Of a DNA stretch of 64,000 nt, positions 1 to 8,397 are shown piece by piece; the stretch's first letter is position 1, and each line of letters opens with the position of its first letter. The translations under genes were made by a program, and so were the position numbers. The notes beneath the pieces are model-generated. The model ran no database searches. It saw only the letters and a list, made by a program, of their open reading frames with translations, and was not told the origin of the DNA. The DNA comes from Streptomyces hoynatensis (GTDB lineage Bacteria > Actinomycetota > Actinomycetes > Streptomycetales > Streptomycetaceae). The DNA is taken from NCBI RefSeq assembly GCF_003626535.1, contig NZ_RBAL01000003.1, positions 459,136 to 523,135 on the forward strand. The letters run 5' to 3'.

Positions 1-512
1 GCGGCGCTGTCGTCGAGGAACAGCACCTCGCCCGGCTCCGCCCCCAGCCGCCGCAGCGCCGCGCCGAAGGCCGCCGGGTCCGGCTTGCGCCGGCCGAGGC
101 GGTGGCTGAACAGCAGCTGCCCGAAGCCCTCGAACGCGGCCGGGTACCGGCGCGGCAACGCCTCCTCCTCCAGCGGGCCGTTGTTGGTGAACAGCGCGAA
201 CGGCCGCGAGCCCCGGTGCGGTTGAAGGATCTCGTAGACCCGCGGGTCGGGGCGGAAGGCGCTGCACCAGGCGGCGTCCAGGCGCTCGTCGCCGCCCGCG
301 AAGCCGGTGAGTTCCCGGATGCGGGCACGCACCTGCGCCGCGTCCGCGTACCGGCCGGTGTCGCAGTCCGCGCTGAAGCCTGACTTCCACAGCAGCGCAT
401 CCACCCGCTCCCGGGGCAGCGCGAGTTCGGCGGCCAGCCGGTCCAGGCGCCGGGCGTGGTCGAAGCGGAACAGGACGCCGCCCAGGTCGAGGACGAGGTG
501 GCGGGCGCTCAT
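1..512 (-). CDS. HAD-family hydrolase (partial, 3' end outside window)
   Basis: Encodes about 170 residues of a haloacid-dehalogenase-type hydrolase before running off the left edge. HAD motif I is near the N-terminus (DLGGVLF, nucleophile Asp about residue 9), motif II is LFTNN near 107, and KPDP followed by LFLDDS (motifs III/IV) lies near the cut. These residues form the Mg-dependent phosphoryl-transfer site of the superfamily; the substrate cannot be read from sequence. The ATG overlaps the decarboxylase stop in an ATGA, so the two are translationally coupled. It is the last visible gene of an XRE/cupin regulator - decarboxylase - HAD unit. Confidence 0.85.
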   Translation of the reverse strand, partial: MSARHLVLDLGGVLFRFDHARRLDRLAAELALPRERVDALLWKSGFSADCDTGRYADAAQVRARIRELTGFAGGDERLDAAWCSAFRPDPRVYEILQPHRGSRPFALFTNNGPLEEEALPRRYPAAFEGFGQLLFSHRLGRRKPDPAAFGAALRRLGAEPGEVLFLDDSA

Positions 513-1927
513 GCGCCGAACTCCCGTGCCGCGGCGCGGATCTCGTCCAGCAGGACGCCGAGGTCCGCCTCGGTGGTCTCCGGGTGGAGGACGCAGGCCC
601 GCAGCGCCGCCGTGCCGGAGAGCCGGGTGCCGGTGAGGAACGCGCGCCCGCGGCGTTGCACGGCGGCGGGGATGGCCTCGTTGAGCGCGTCGGCGGCGCC
701 GGGGGCGCGCCCGGCGGGCAGGTGGCGGAAGGCGACGACGGAGGTGACGGCCGGGGCGAGCAACTCGAAGTCGCCCGCGTCCTCGACCATTCCGGCCAGG
801 GTGCGCGCCAGCCGTGAGGTGTGGCGCACGAGGCGGGTGACGCCCTCGCGCCCGAGGTGGGAGAGGGTGGCCCACACGCGCAGCGCGCGGAACGGGCGGG
901 TCTGCTCCGGCCCGTACTCGGAGAACCAGCCCAGCGCGTCCGCCGCGTCGTCGCGCAGGTAGGGCGGCACCAGGCTGAACGCGTCGCGCGGCCCGGCCGG
1001 GTCACGGAAGAGGACGCAGCCGGCGTCGACCGGAACGCCCAGCCACTTGTGCGGGTCGAGGGCGAGGGAGTCGGCCCGCTCCAGCCCGGCATAGCGCGGC
1101 CCGGCGCCCTCGCCGAGCACGCCGAGGGCGCCGTAGGCCCCGTCGACGTGGAACCACAGGCCGTGTTCCGCGGCGATGCCGGCGATCTCCGCCAGGGGGT
1201 CGACGGCCCCGGTGTTCACCGTTCCCGCGCTCGCGGCGACGAGGAAGGGCCGCACCCCGGCCGCCAGGTCCGCCGCGATCAGGCGGCGCAGGGCGCCGGT
1301 GTCCATGCGGAAGGCGGCGTCCACCGGGACGGTGCGCAGGTGCCGGGTGCCCAGGCCCAGCAGCTCGGCGGCCTTGCGCAGGCAGCTGTGGCCCTCGGCG
1401 GAGAGGTAGAGCGCCAGCGGGCCGTGCCCGTACAGGCCGGTCTCGCGCACGTCGTGGCCCTGGGCGCGCAGGGCCCGCTGCCTGGCCGTGGCCAGGGCGA
1501 TGACGGTGGCCATGGAGGCGCCGCTGGTCAGCAGTCCCGCGCCGGGCCGGTGCGGGAAGCCGACCAGTTCCGCCAGCCACCGCACCGCGGTGCGCTCCAG
1601 CAGGACCCCGGCGTGCTCCCCGCCGGCGCAGCTGGGATTCAGCGCCGCGGCCAGCGGGGCGACCAGCACCCCGGCGGGCGAGGGCGGGGAGTTGACCCAG
1701 CCGAAGAACCGGGGGTGCCCGTTGCCCATGGGATACGGCAGGACCCGCTCCCGCACGTCCTCCAGCAGCTCCGCCAGGGGGCGCCCCGCCGCGGGCAGCG
1801 GCTGGCCGGTGAGCCAGGAGCGGTCCGCGTCGGCCACCGGCCGCCACACCGGCCCCGCGGCCACGGAGGACAGGTGCCCCGCGGCCAGGTCCGCGGCGGC
1901 CGGGCCCGCCTCCCGCAGCTCACTCAC
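509..1927 (-). CDS. PLP-dependent group II amino acid decarboxylase
   Basis: A 472-residue protein of the pyridoxal-phosphate decarboxylase family (aromatic-L-amino-acid, glutamate and diaminobutyrate decarboxylases). Visible motifs are LTSGASMATVIALATARQRA, AEGHSCLRKAAELLGLG, the HVDGAYG cofactor-contact segment and DPHKW, whose Lys (about residue 293) should form the Schiff base with PLP. The GTG start was chosen because it overlaps the upstream regulator stop by 8 bp; a longer in-frame extension reads through the regulator and looks non-coding. Likely cytoplasmic. The substrate is undecided, aromatic amino acids or 2,4-diaminobutyrate being the nearest family choices. Confidence 0.88.
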   Translation of the reverse strand: MSELREAGPAAADLAAGHLSSVAAGPVWRPVADADRSWLTGQPLPAAGRPLAELLEDVRERVLPYPMGNGHPRFFGWVNSPPSPAGVLVAPLAAALNPSCAGGEHAGVLLERTAVRWLAELVGFPHRPGAGLLTSGASMATVIALATARQRALRAQGHDVRETGLYGHGPLALYLSAEGHSCLRKAAELLGLGTRHLRTVPVDAAFRMDTGALRRLIAADLAAGVRPFLVAASAGTVNTGAVDPLAEIAGIAAEHGLWFHVDGAYGALGVLGEGAGPRYAGLERADSLALDPHKWLGVPVDAGCVLFRDPAGPRDAFSLVPPYLRDDAADALGWFSEYGPEQTRPFRALRVWATLSHLGREGVTRLVRHTSRLARTLAGMVEDAGDFELLAPAVTSVVAFRHLPAGRAPGAADALNEAIPAAVQRRGRAFLTGTRLSGTAALRACVLHPETTEADLGVLLDEIRAAAREFGA

Positions 1928-2567
1928 CGTGTCCTCCGGCGTGCGGCGGACGCCCGTGCGCCCCGGCGGCCCGGCCCAGCGCCATCGCCAGGTAGTACAC
2001 GCAGGCGCCCGCTGAGTCGTTGGCGAAGGCGTGCCGGCGGTTGCCGGGGAAATAGGCGGCGTCACCGGCGGCCAGGCGGTGGGGCACCCCGTCGACCGTC
2101 AGCCGCAGACTCCCCTGCTCCACCGCCACGTACTCGTGGGAGCCCGGGGCGTGCGGCGCGAACTCGCCCGCGTCGACGCCGGGGCCGAGGGTCGTGCGCA
2201 TGAACTCGAACTCCACGTCCGGCAGGGCGGGGGAGAGGATGCGCCGCTCCCACCCGGCGGGGTCGCGCACCACGCGCTGCCTGTCGCCGGGCAGGACGAC
2301 GACCTCCGGGCGCACCGGATCGTCCAGGAGCCTGGCGATGGAGGTGCCCAGGGCGGTCGCCAGCCCGTCCAGGACCAGCACGCTCGGCGTCTTGGTGCCG
2401 CGTTCCACCTCGGAGACCATGCTCCTGCTGACCCCGCTCGCCTCGGCCAGCCGCTCCAGGGCCCAGCCGCGGGCCTGCCGCTCGGCGCGAATCCTCGCCC
2501 CCAGCTCGGCCATGGACAGCCCGCTGGACAGGGCGTTGCCGTCGCTGCCGCCAATGTCGTCGCTCAT
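1920..2567 (-). CDS. XRE-family regulator with C-terminal cupin domain
   Basis: About 215 residues. The N-terminal helix-turn-helix of XRE/Cro type (GARIRAERQARGWALERLAEASGVSRSMVSEVERG, with the recognition helix around SRSMVSEVER) is followed by a cupin sensor half (HEYVAVEQGSLRLTVDGVP and AGDAAYFPGNRRHAF). This HTH-plus-cupin design is common in regulators of amino-acid and amine metabolism. It lies immediately upstream of, and overlaps, the decarboxylase, so it probably controls that operon. I chose the second ATG (MSDDIGG) because GTGGA lies just upstream; an ATG 24 bp earlier is possible. Confidence 0.85.
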   Translation of the reverse strand: MSDDIGGSDGNALSSGLSMAELGARIRAERQARGWALERLAEASGVSRSMVSEVERGTKTPSVLVLDGLATALGTSIARLLDDPVRPEVVVLPGDRQRVVRDPAGWERRILSPALPDVEFEFMRTTLGPGVDAGEFAPHAPGSHEYVAVEQGSLRLTVDGVPHRLAAGDAAYFPGNRRHAFANDSAGACVYYLAMALGRAAGAHGRPPHAGGHGE

Positions 2568-2739
2568 GCCGTCCACTATAGCGACGGCCATCCGCTTTAG
2601 GGGAACTGCCCCGGGGCGGCCCCGGACAGCCCGTCCGGCCCCGGGCCGCGGCCCGGACCGGGGGCCCGTGGCCCGGCCCCGGGCCGGGGTGGCGCCGGGG
2701 CCGGGCCCGGCAGCACTCCGGCCGGGAGCCGCCGCGGGC

Positions 2740-3754
2740 TCAGCCCGCGTGGATCGGGGTCTGCACGGCCCTGGCCCCGCGGTCGCCGCCCGCCGGGCCG
2801 GCCGCCGCCGCGCCGGCCTGCCGGCCCGGCGCCTTGGCGTTGACGAGGATTCCGGCGGCCACCGCGGCCAGCAGCATGATGCCCGCGGAGACCCAGGTGG
2901 CCACGGAGTAGCCGTGCACCGTCGCCTGCGCCAGCGCCGCCATCGCCTGCGGCGTGTGCTCGGCCGGGTTGACCCGGTGCTCCGTCAGCCAGTCCGTGGT
3001 CGCCCCGGACGCGCAGCGCGGTGCCGACCGAACCTCCCACCTGCTGCATGGTGTTGAGGGTCGCCGAGGCCGCCCCCTGCTCGTGCGGGGCGACGCGCCC
3101 CGTGCCGGTGGAGATGGCGGCCATGAAGGTGGTGCCCAGGCCCAGGCCCATCAGGCAGATGCCGGGCAGGACGCGGCCCGCGTAGGTGGAGTCCACGTCG
3201 ATGGAGGCCAGGAAGGCCAGGCCGCCGGTGGCCAGCGTCAGACCCGGCACGATCAGCGCCCGGGCCGGCACCCTGTGCAGCAGCCGCGCCGAGATCTGCG
3301 TGGAGCCGATGATCATGCAGGCGGTCAGCGGCAGGTAGGCCACCCCCGTCTTCAGCGGCGACCAGCCCCTGATGCCCTGGAGGTAGTAGGTCAGGAACAG
3401 GAAGACGCCGAACATGGCGATGGTCACCAGGCCCATCGTCAGGTAGGCGCCGGCCCGCTGCCGGTCCCGCACGATCCGCAGCGGCAGCAGCGGCGTCCTG
3501 GCGCGGGCCTGCCACAGGCCGAAGATCCCGAGGATCAGCACGCCGCCGATCAGCAGGGCCAGCACCCGGGCGTCGCCCCAGTCGCGCTCGTCGAGCACCA
3601 CGATCAGCTGGGCGAGGGCGATGACCACCAGCCCCCACCAGCGGCGCGGGTTCGGCGGCGGGGCCCCTTCCGGCGCATCCGTGGGCGCGCCGGGGCCGGT
3701 GCGGCCTCCCGGCCCGCCCGTTGCCCCCGCTCCGGCGAACGCTTCTCTGCTCAT
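2740..3754 (-). pseudogene. MFS drug exporter (DHA2/EmrB type), internally deleted and frameshifted
   Basis: A remnant of a 14-helix DHA2 exporter. The N-terminus (RRWWGLVVIALAQLIVVLD) jumps straight into a mid-protein segment (ERDWGDARVLALLIGGV), losing roughly 180 residues that would hold the first six helices and the signature loop. The central part then reads normally (FLFLTYYLQGIRGWSP, GSTQISARLL, ATLNTMQQVGGSVGTA) until a frameshift near 3000-3015. The expected C-terminus (AATVHGYSVATWVSAGI-like helix, VNAKAP) continues in another frame to 2740. Start ATG 3754 has AGGAAGGG upstream. Inactive as sequenced. It is divergent from the ECF41 sigma gene and preceded by an ECF41-type promoter. 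Confidence 0.85.
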
Positions 3755-3888
3755 CTTCCGTGCCCTTCCTGAAGGTGTTCCATGGGCGGGCGAGGCCCCT
3801 TGACCGGTACGGCGGGACGGCCGCCCGACATGCGACGGAACCGGCCGGCCCGCGGCGCCGCGTCCTCGCGGCGTCCCGACGCACACCA

Positions 3889-3915
3889 GACGCCGGCGCG
3901 GCGGCCCGCGTGACA
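3889..3915 (-). promoter_or_regulatory. ECF41-type promoter facing the MFS pseudogene
   Basis: On the minus strand TGTCACG (3915-3909), a 16-nt spacer and CGTC (3892-3889) match the published ECF41 target pattern TGTCACA-N16/17-CGTC with one mismatch. It lies 135 bp upstream of the MFS start and points at it. The resemblance is seen directly; recognition by the neighbouring sigma factor is inferred. Confidence 0.6.
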
Positions 3916-3949
3916 GCGCGGCCGTGTGACGAGGGCCACCGCGGGCGCC

Positions 3950-3976
3950 TGTCACACGGCGGCGGGGACCGGCGTC
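3950..3976 (+). promoter_or_regulatory. ECF41-type autoregulatory promoter of the sigma factor gene
   Basis: TGTCACA (3950-3956), 16 nt, then CGTC (3973-3976) is an exact fit to the ECF41 consensus, 45 bp before the sigma ATG. It overlaps one half of a 10-bp inverted repeat, GCCGTGTGAC (3921-3930) and GTCACACGGC (3951-3960). Confidence 0.7.
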
Positions 3977-4020
3977 TTGTGCCCGTGGCGGAACCGAGAG
4001 CGAACGGGCGGGAGCCGGGC

Positions 4021-4986
4021 ATGAGCGAGCGCGACGAGGAAGCCGGGACCACCGGGGGAACGCGGAGAGCGGAGCAGCGGCAGGGGCCGCCCGCGGGCAC
4101 GGGCCGCGCGGACCCGGCCACCGAGGCGTTCCTCGCCCACCGCAACCTGCTGTTCACCGTCGCCTACGAGATGCTCGGCTCGGCCACCGACGCCGAGGAC
4201 GTCCTGCAGGAGAGCTGGCTGCGCTGGGCGAACGTCGACCGCGCCGCCGTGCGGGACGAACGCGCCTACCTGGTGCGGATCGTCACCCGCCAGGCGCTGG
4301 ACCGGCTGCGCGCGCTCGGCCGGCGCCGGGAGTCCTACGTCGGCCCCTGGCTGCCGGAGCCGCTGCTGACCGCGCCGGACGTGGCGGAGGACGTCGAGCT
4401 GGCCGAGAGCGTGTCGATGGCGATGCTGCTGGTGCTGGAGACCCTGGGACCGACCGAACGGGCGGTGTTCGTGCTGCGCGAGGTCTTCGACCTGGACTAC
4501 GAGGAGATCGCCGGGGCCGTCGGCAGGACGCCCGCCACGGTGCGGCAGATCGCCCACCGGGCCCGGGCCCACGTGGCGGCCCGCCGGCCGCGCGGCCTCG
4601 TCTCCCCGGCCGAGACCAGGGCCGTACTGCGGGCCTTCCAGCGGGCGGTCGAGACCGGCGACCTGCAGACCCTGCTCGACCTCCTCGCGCCCGACGTCGT
4701 CGCCCTGAGCGACGGCGGCGGGGTCAGGCGCACCATTCCGCGCCCCATCCTCGGCGCCGACAAGGTGGCCCGCCTGCTCGCCTCCGGCTGGTACCGGCGC
4801 GCGGCCGCGAGGACGGTCGAGCCGGTCGAGGTCAACGGCGGCCCCGGGCTGCTGGTCCGGCTCGACGGGGAGATCGACGGCGTCCTCGCGGTGCGGGTCG
4901 CCAACGGCCGCGTCGCCGGCCTCTACCACGTGCGCAATCCGCAGAAGCTCTCCCGCGTGGCGCGGGAGACCGCCGTGAGCCGCTGA
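4021..4986 (+). CDS. ECF41-type RNA polymerase sigma factor with SnoaL-like C-terminal domain (SigJ-like)
   Basis: 321 residues. Sigma region 2 (HRNLLFTVAYEMLGSATDAEDVLQE) and region 4 (LGPTERAVFVLREVFDLDYEEIAGAVG followed by the TPATVRQIAHRAR helix) are clear. The ECF41 hallmarks are present: WLPEPL between the two regions, DGGG in the NTF2/SnoaL-like C-terminal domain, and NPQKL near the end (family motif NPDKL). In this family the C-terminal domain controls activity in place of an anti-sigma factor. The usual partner is a carboxymuconolactone-decarboxylase or oxidoreductase gene; here the divergent neighbour is a dead transporter. Start ATG 4021 leaves a short leader after the ECF41 promoter at 3950. 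Confidence 0.92.
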   Translation: MSERDEEAGTTGGTRRAEQRQGPPAGTGRADPATEAFLAHRNLLFTVAYEMLGSATDAEDVLQESWLRWANVDRAAVRDERAYLVRIVTRQALDRLRALGRRRESYVGPWLPEPLLTAPDVAEDVELAESVSMAMLLVLETLGPTERAVFVLREVFDLDYEEIAGAVGRTPATVRQIAHRARAHVAARRPRGLVSPAETRAVLRAFQRAVETGDLQTLLDLLAPDVVALSDGGGVRRTIPRPILGADKVARLLASGWYRRAAARTVEPVEVNGGPGLLVRLDGEIDGVLAVRVANGRVAGLYHVRNPQKLSRVARETAVSR

Positions 4987-5120
4987 ACCTGCGCCTCGCC
5001 CCCGCCCCGCGGCAGCGCGGCGTGCCGGCGCGGAACCGCCGCGCGCCGCAGGGCGGTTCGGCCGCCGGCCCGCGCCCGGGAGAGGGGGAACGGGGCCGGC
5101 GGCCTGGCGGGTCCCGCGGA

Positions 5121-6824
5121 TCAGCCCGCGGTCAGGGTGAGGTGGTAGGCCCCGAGCGGGTCCTGGCCGGGAATGGGCACGGAGACGCTGCCGCCGTCGA
5201 CCGGGTGGGTGGCCGAGGACAGGACCGTGGGCCCGGAGACCTCGGTGTTGCGCCCGCTGCCGGGGACGTACTCCAGGGTGGCCCGCACCGAGGAGCCCAG
5301 GGCGCCGATGCCGTCCACGCGCACGGTGCCGTCGCCCTGCTGCCCGGCGAAGACCAGGTCGAGCTCGCGCCGCGACGAGTCCCAGGCGGCCACGCCGTCG
5401 TTGGAGGCGGTCGGGGTGACCCTGACGATGTCTCCCGTCTGCCCGGCGTACCACGCGTACATCCAGTACGAGGCGGTCGGCCGGCCGTTGTGCAGCAGGC
5501 CGTTCAGCGTCCCGGCCTCGTACCAGAAGGCGCGTTCCGCATCGCGCACGCCCTCCCGCTCGAACTGGGCGATGTAGTGGTTCACGCTGCTGGGCACGTC
5601 GATCTCGCTCGTCATGGCGTACTCGTTGATGGAGATCGGCAGCGGCCCGATGCCGAGTTCGCGCTCCAGCTGCCGGTAGGCGCGGACGTCGCCGCCGACG
5701 CGCTGCCAGCCCGACAGCTCGTGCCACGAGATCACGTCGGGCACGGTGCCCGACGCCTTGGCCGCGGTGAGGAAGTCGCGCATCCGGTTGACGTCGAAGA
5801 AGGAGTAGCTCGGGCCCATGATGTCCGTGACCGGGTCGCTCTGCCGGATGCGCTGATGGGTCCTGGCCCAGCCGTCGAAGAACCCGCCCGCCGAGCTCGG
5901 CCACGTCCAGTCCGGCTCGTTCCAGATCTCCCAGGCGGTGATGTCGGTGATGTCGGGCCTGGCCCGGACGTCGGCGATCATCCGGTCGACGCGCGAGAGC
6001 CAGTCGTCCCAGCCCTCCCACCAGTAGGGGAAGCCGTCGAAGGTGTCGGCCATGTCGACCGTGATGTCCGCGCCGATCGCCATGGCGTTCGGGGCGATCA
6101 CCAGGGTGTCCCCGATGGGCACGGGGGAGCCGTTGGGGCGGTGCTCGTGGCCGGGCGGAGGCTGCCGGAGGGTGTTCAGGCCCAGCGGCCGCATCACCGA
6201 CACCGGCGGGGTGTCCGCGTCGGCCAGCCCGTAGAGCGTGCCGTTGCCCACCCGGGACACCGGCCGGATCGCGGAGCCCGCGTCGACGACCAGGGTGCCG
6301 GAGCCCGCGGTGGGCGCCGTCCAGCGCTGGTTCGCCTGCCCGTTGCAGGTCCACAGGATGACCGGGGTGCCGTTGGCCGTGCCGGCGTGGTCCACGTCCA
6401 GGCACAGGCCGGACTGGGTGCCCGTGACGGAGCCGTCGGCGTTCTGCCGCCACTGCTGGTTGGCGCCGCCGTTGCAGGTCCAGATCAGGACCTTGGTGCC
6501 GGGCGCGGTCTGGTTGTCGTCCGCGTCGACGCAGCGGGTTCCGTTCATCGTCCTCAGCTCGCCCGAGGCGGTGAACTCGAACTGCTGGTTGGCCTGCCCG
6601 TTGCAGTCCCAGATCGCCAACGCCGTGCCCAGGGCGTCCGTGTTGCCCGAGACGTCGAGACAGCGGCCGGAGTTGGCGTCCACCAGCCGCATCGCCGCCG
6701 CGGCGGCCGGCGGCGGGCCGGGGACGAGGGCGAACATGGCGAAGAGGGCGAGCGCGGCGGTGAGGAGCCGGCCGGCCGCCGGGCGCCGGAGCCGCGGAGC
6801 GAGCGGGGGGAGGGGTGGGCTCAT
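5121..6824 (-). CDS. secreted glycoside hydrolase (GH39-like, clan GH-A) with ricin-type lectin domain
   Basis: 567 residues. An N-terminal signal peptide (basic start, then LLTAALALFAMFALVPG, cleavage near AAAAA) is followed by a ricin B/CBM13 beta-trefoil (about 44-170) with three QxW-type repeats (NQQFEF, NQQWRQ, NQRWTA). A TIM-barrel catalytic domain follows: WEIWNEPDW carries the predicted acid/base Glu (about 301) and ISINEYAM the predicted nucleophile Glu (about 402). A beta-sandwich ends the protein. It should act on polysaccharide outside the cell; the exact substrate is not readable. Two GTGACCGGTCAC operators lie upstream, and the divergent LacI gene is the likely repressor. Confidence 0.85.
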   Translation of the reverse strand: MSPPLPPLAPRLRRPAAGRLLTAALALFAMFALVPGPPPAAAAAMRLVDANSGRCLDVSGNTDALGTALAIWDCNGQANQQFEFTASGELRTMNGTRCVDADDNQTAPGTKVLIWTCNGGANQQWRQNADGSVTGTQSGLCLDVDHAGTANGTPVILWTCNGQANQRWTAPTAGSGTLVVDAGSAIRPVSRVGNGTLYGLADADTPPVSVMRPLGLNTLRQPPPGHEHRPNGSPVPIGDTLVIAPNAMAIGADITVDMADTFDGFPYWWEGWDDWLSRVDRMIADVRARPDITDITAWEIWNEPDWTWPSSAGGFFDGWARTHQRIRQSDPVTDIMGPSYSFFDVNRMRDFLTAAKASGTVPDVISWHELSGWQRVGGDVRAYRQLERELGIGPLPISINEYAMTSEIDVPSSVNHYIAQFEREGVRDAERAFWYEAGTLNGLLHNGRPTASYWMYAWYAGQTGDIVRVTPTASNDGVAAWDSSRRELDLVFAGQQGDGTVRVDGIGALGSSVRATLEYVPGSGRNTEVSGPTVLSSATHPVDGGSVSVPIPGQDPLGAYHLTLTAG

Positions 6825-6863
6825 GCGTGCCTCCGATCATGAACCTGACATTTTCCGGGCGCC

Positions 6864-6909
6864 GTGTGACCGGTCACACCGCTGCCGGTGGGGAATTGTG
6901 ACCGGTCAC
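6864..6909. promoter_or_regulatory. paired LacI-type operators upstream of the GH39-like gene
   Basis: Two palindromes share the core GTGACCGGTCAC: a perfect 16-bp site GTGTGACCGGTCACAC (6864-6879) and a 12-bp core at 6898-6909. Their centres are about 32 bp apart, roughly three helical turns. The same core recurs before the LacI gene at 7221. The rest of the 418-bp gap 6825-7242 shows no gene. Confidence 0.8.
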
Positions 6910-7220
6910 GCAGGGGCCGTCAAGCACTCCCGCACGCCGCGAAGGGGAACGTTCCCGGCCGTTGTGGCGGCGTCCCGCGGCCCGGCGGAACGCCCAACGG
7001 GCAAGGCGCCGCGCGGCGTTGACGGCCCTCCGGGGCGGCCGAGCGGCGCGGGCGCACCCCAAGTGCCCGGCCGCCCGGCCGAGTCGGGGCACGCCGCTCC
7101 CTGGCACGAGGGCGCGGGGCAACCCCGGCGCCCCGGTGCGGGCGGCCTGGGGCATCCGCGCCCGTAACCGCGGAAATCCGCCCTCCCGGCCGCGCCTGCC
7201 GCCCGCTTGACGGCCCGCAT

Positions 7221-7232
7221 GTGACCGGTCAC
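7221..7232. promoter_or_regulatory. LacI-type operator upstream of the lacI-family gene
   Basis: The palindrome GTGACCGGTCAC ends 10 bp before the regulator ATG. It is identical to the two operators in front of the divergent glycosidase, so autorepression together with control of the enzyme is inferred. Confidence 0.75.
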
Positions 7233-7242
7233 CATCCTGGGC

Positions 7243-8301
7243 ATGCCTGTGGCAGGTCACCCAAGGGGGCCGGGTGCCCCGCGGTCGGTGAGCATCCGGG
7301 ACGTCGCGAACGCGGCCGGGGTGTCCCACCAGACCGTCTCGCGCGTCATCAACGGCCATCCCCGCGTGCGGCCCGCCACCCGGGCCCGGGTGGAGGCCGT
7401 CATCGCGGAACTCGGCTTCCGGCGCAGCGTCGCCGCACACGCCCTGGCCAGCGGCCGGACCAGGTCGGTCACCGTGCTGACCGCGAACACCACGCACTAC
7501 GGCCGCGCCGCCCTCCTGCGCGGCGTCGAGGAGGCCGCGCGGGCGGCGTCCTACGCGGTCGGCATCTGCGTGGTGGAGTCGGAGGAGCCCCGCGCCGTGC
7601 GCGACGCACTGGACCGCGCGACGGACGCCGGCGGCGGGCTGATCGTCATCGCCTACGACGAGCCGGGCCTGCGCGCGCTGGAACAGGCCCCCGCCGGGCT
7701 GCCGCTCGTCGCCGCGGTGGAGACCCCCGCCGCGGCGCCCCCCGCCGCCAGCCCCTGGGTGTGGACCGACGACCGGAGGGCCGCCCGGGAGGCCACGGAA
7801 CACCTCCTGGGCCTGGGCCACCGCACCGTGCACTACCTGGCGATCCCCTCCACCACCCGCAGCCGGGGCGGATCCCAGCGCGCGGCCGGATGGCGGGAGG
7901 CGCTCACCCGCGCCTCGGCCGCCGTCCCCGAGCCCGTGGCGGCGGGCTGGACCCCCGCCGAGGGCTACGCGGCGGGCCGCCGCCTGGCCGCGGACCCCGG
8001 CGTGACGGCCGTGCTGTGCGGGAACGACGACCTGGCGCTCGGCCTGCTCCGCGCCCTGCACGAGGCGGGCCGCCGCGTCCCGGAGGACGTGAGCGTCGTC
8101 GGCTTCGACGACGCCCCGCACGCCGCCTACCTCGCCCCCGCCCTGACCACCGTCAGGCAGGACTTCCACGAGGTGGGCCGCGTCTGCTTCGGCCGCCTGC
8201 ACGGCCTCATCGAAGGGGGCGCCCCCGTCGGCCCGCACGCCCTGGCCACCCCCCGGCTGACCGTCCGGGAGAGCACAGGACCGGCCGCCCCGCCGGCCTG
8301 A
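7243..8301 (+). CDS. LacI/GalR-family transcriptional repressor
   Basis: 352 residues. The N-terminal LacI helix-turn-helix reads VSIRDVANAAGVSHQTVSRVINGH with a hinge helix (RRSVAAHALASGRT). A periplasmic-binding-protein-like sugar-sensing core follows, ending in VSVVGFDDAPHAAYLAPALTTVRQ, a LacI family signature. It is divergent from the secreted ricin-lectin glycosidase, and all three GTGACCGGTCAC operators lie between the two genes, which points to substrate-induced release. ATG 7243 was taken; a GTG at 7288, directly before SIRDV, is a possible shorter start. Confidence 0.9.
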   Translation: MPVAGHPRGPGAPRSVSIRDVANAAGVSHQTVSRVINGHPRVRPATRARVEAVIAELGFRRSVAAHALASGRTRSVTVLTANTTHYGRAALLRGVEEAARAASYAVGICVVESEEPRAVRDALDRATDAGGGLIVIAYDEPGLRALEQAPAGLPLVAAVETPAAAPPAASPWVWTDDRRAAREATEHLLGLGHRTVHYLAIPSTTRSRGGSQRAAGWREALTRASAAVPEPVAAGWTPAEGYAAGRRLAADPGVTAVLCGNDDLALGLLRALHEAGRRVPEDVSVVGFDDAPHAAYLAPALTTVRQDFHEVGRVCFGRLHGLIEGGAPVGPHALATPRLTVRESTGPAAPPA

Positions 8302-8397
8302 GCCGCCCGCCGCAGCGGCGCGGCGGCGGCGCCGGCCGGGCGCCCGCCCCCGCGCCCGGGCACCCCCCTCGCCGGCGGCCGGGCGGGTCACCTGCCG

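Noticed and set aside
1928..2065. N-terminal extension of the decarboxylase
   Set aside because: It overlaps the XRE/cupin gene in another frame and is Thr/Arg/Pro-rich; the 8-bp overlap start at 1927 is more natural.
3952..6840. Long minus-strand open frame over the sigma and glycosidase genes
   Set aside because: Arg/Pro/Gly-rich with no domains; the real sigma and glycosidase genes lie in other frames.
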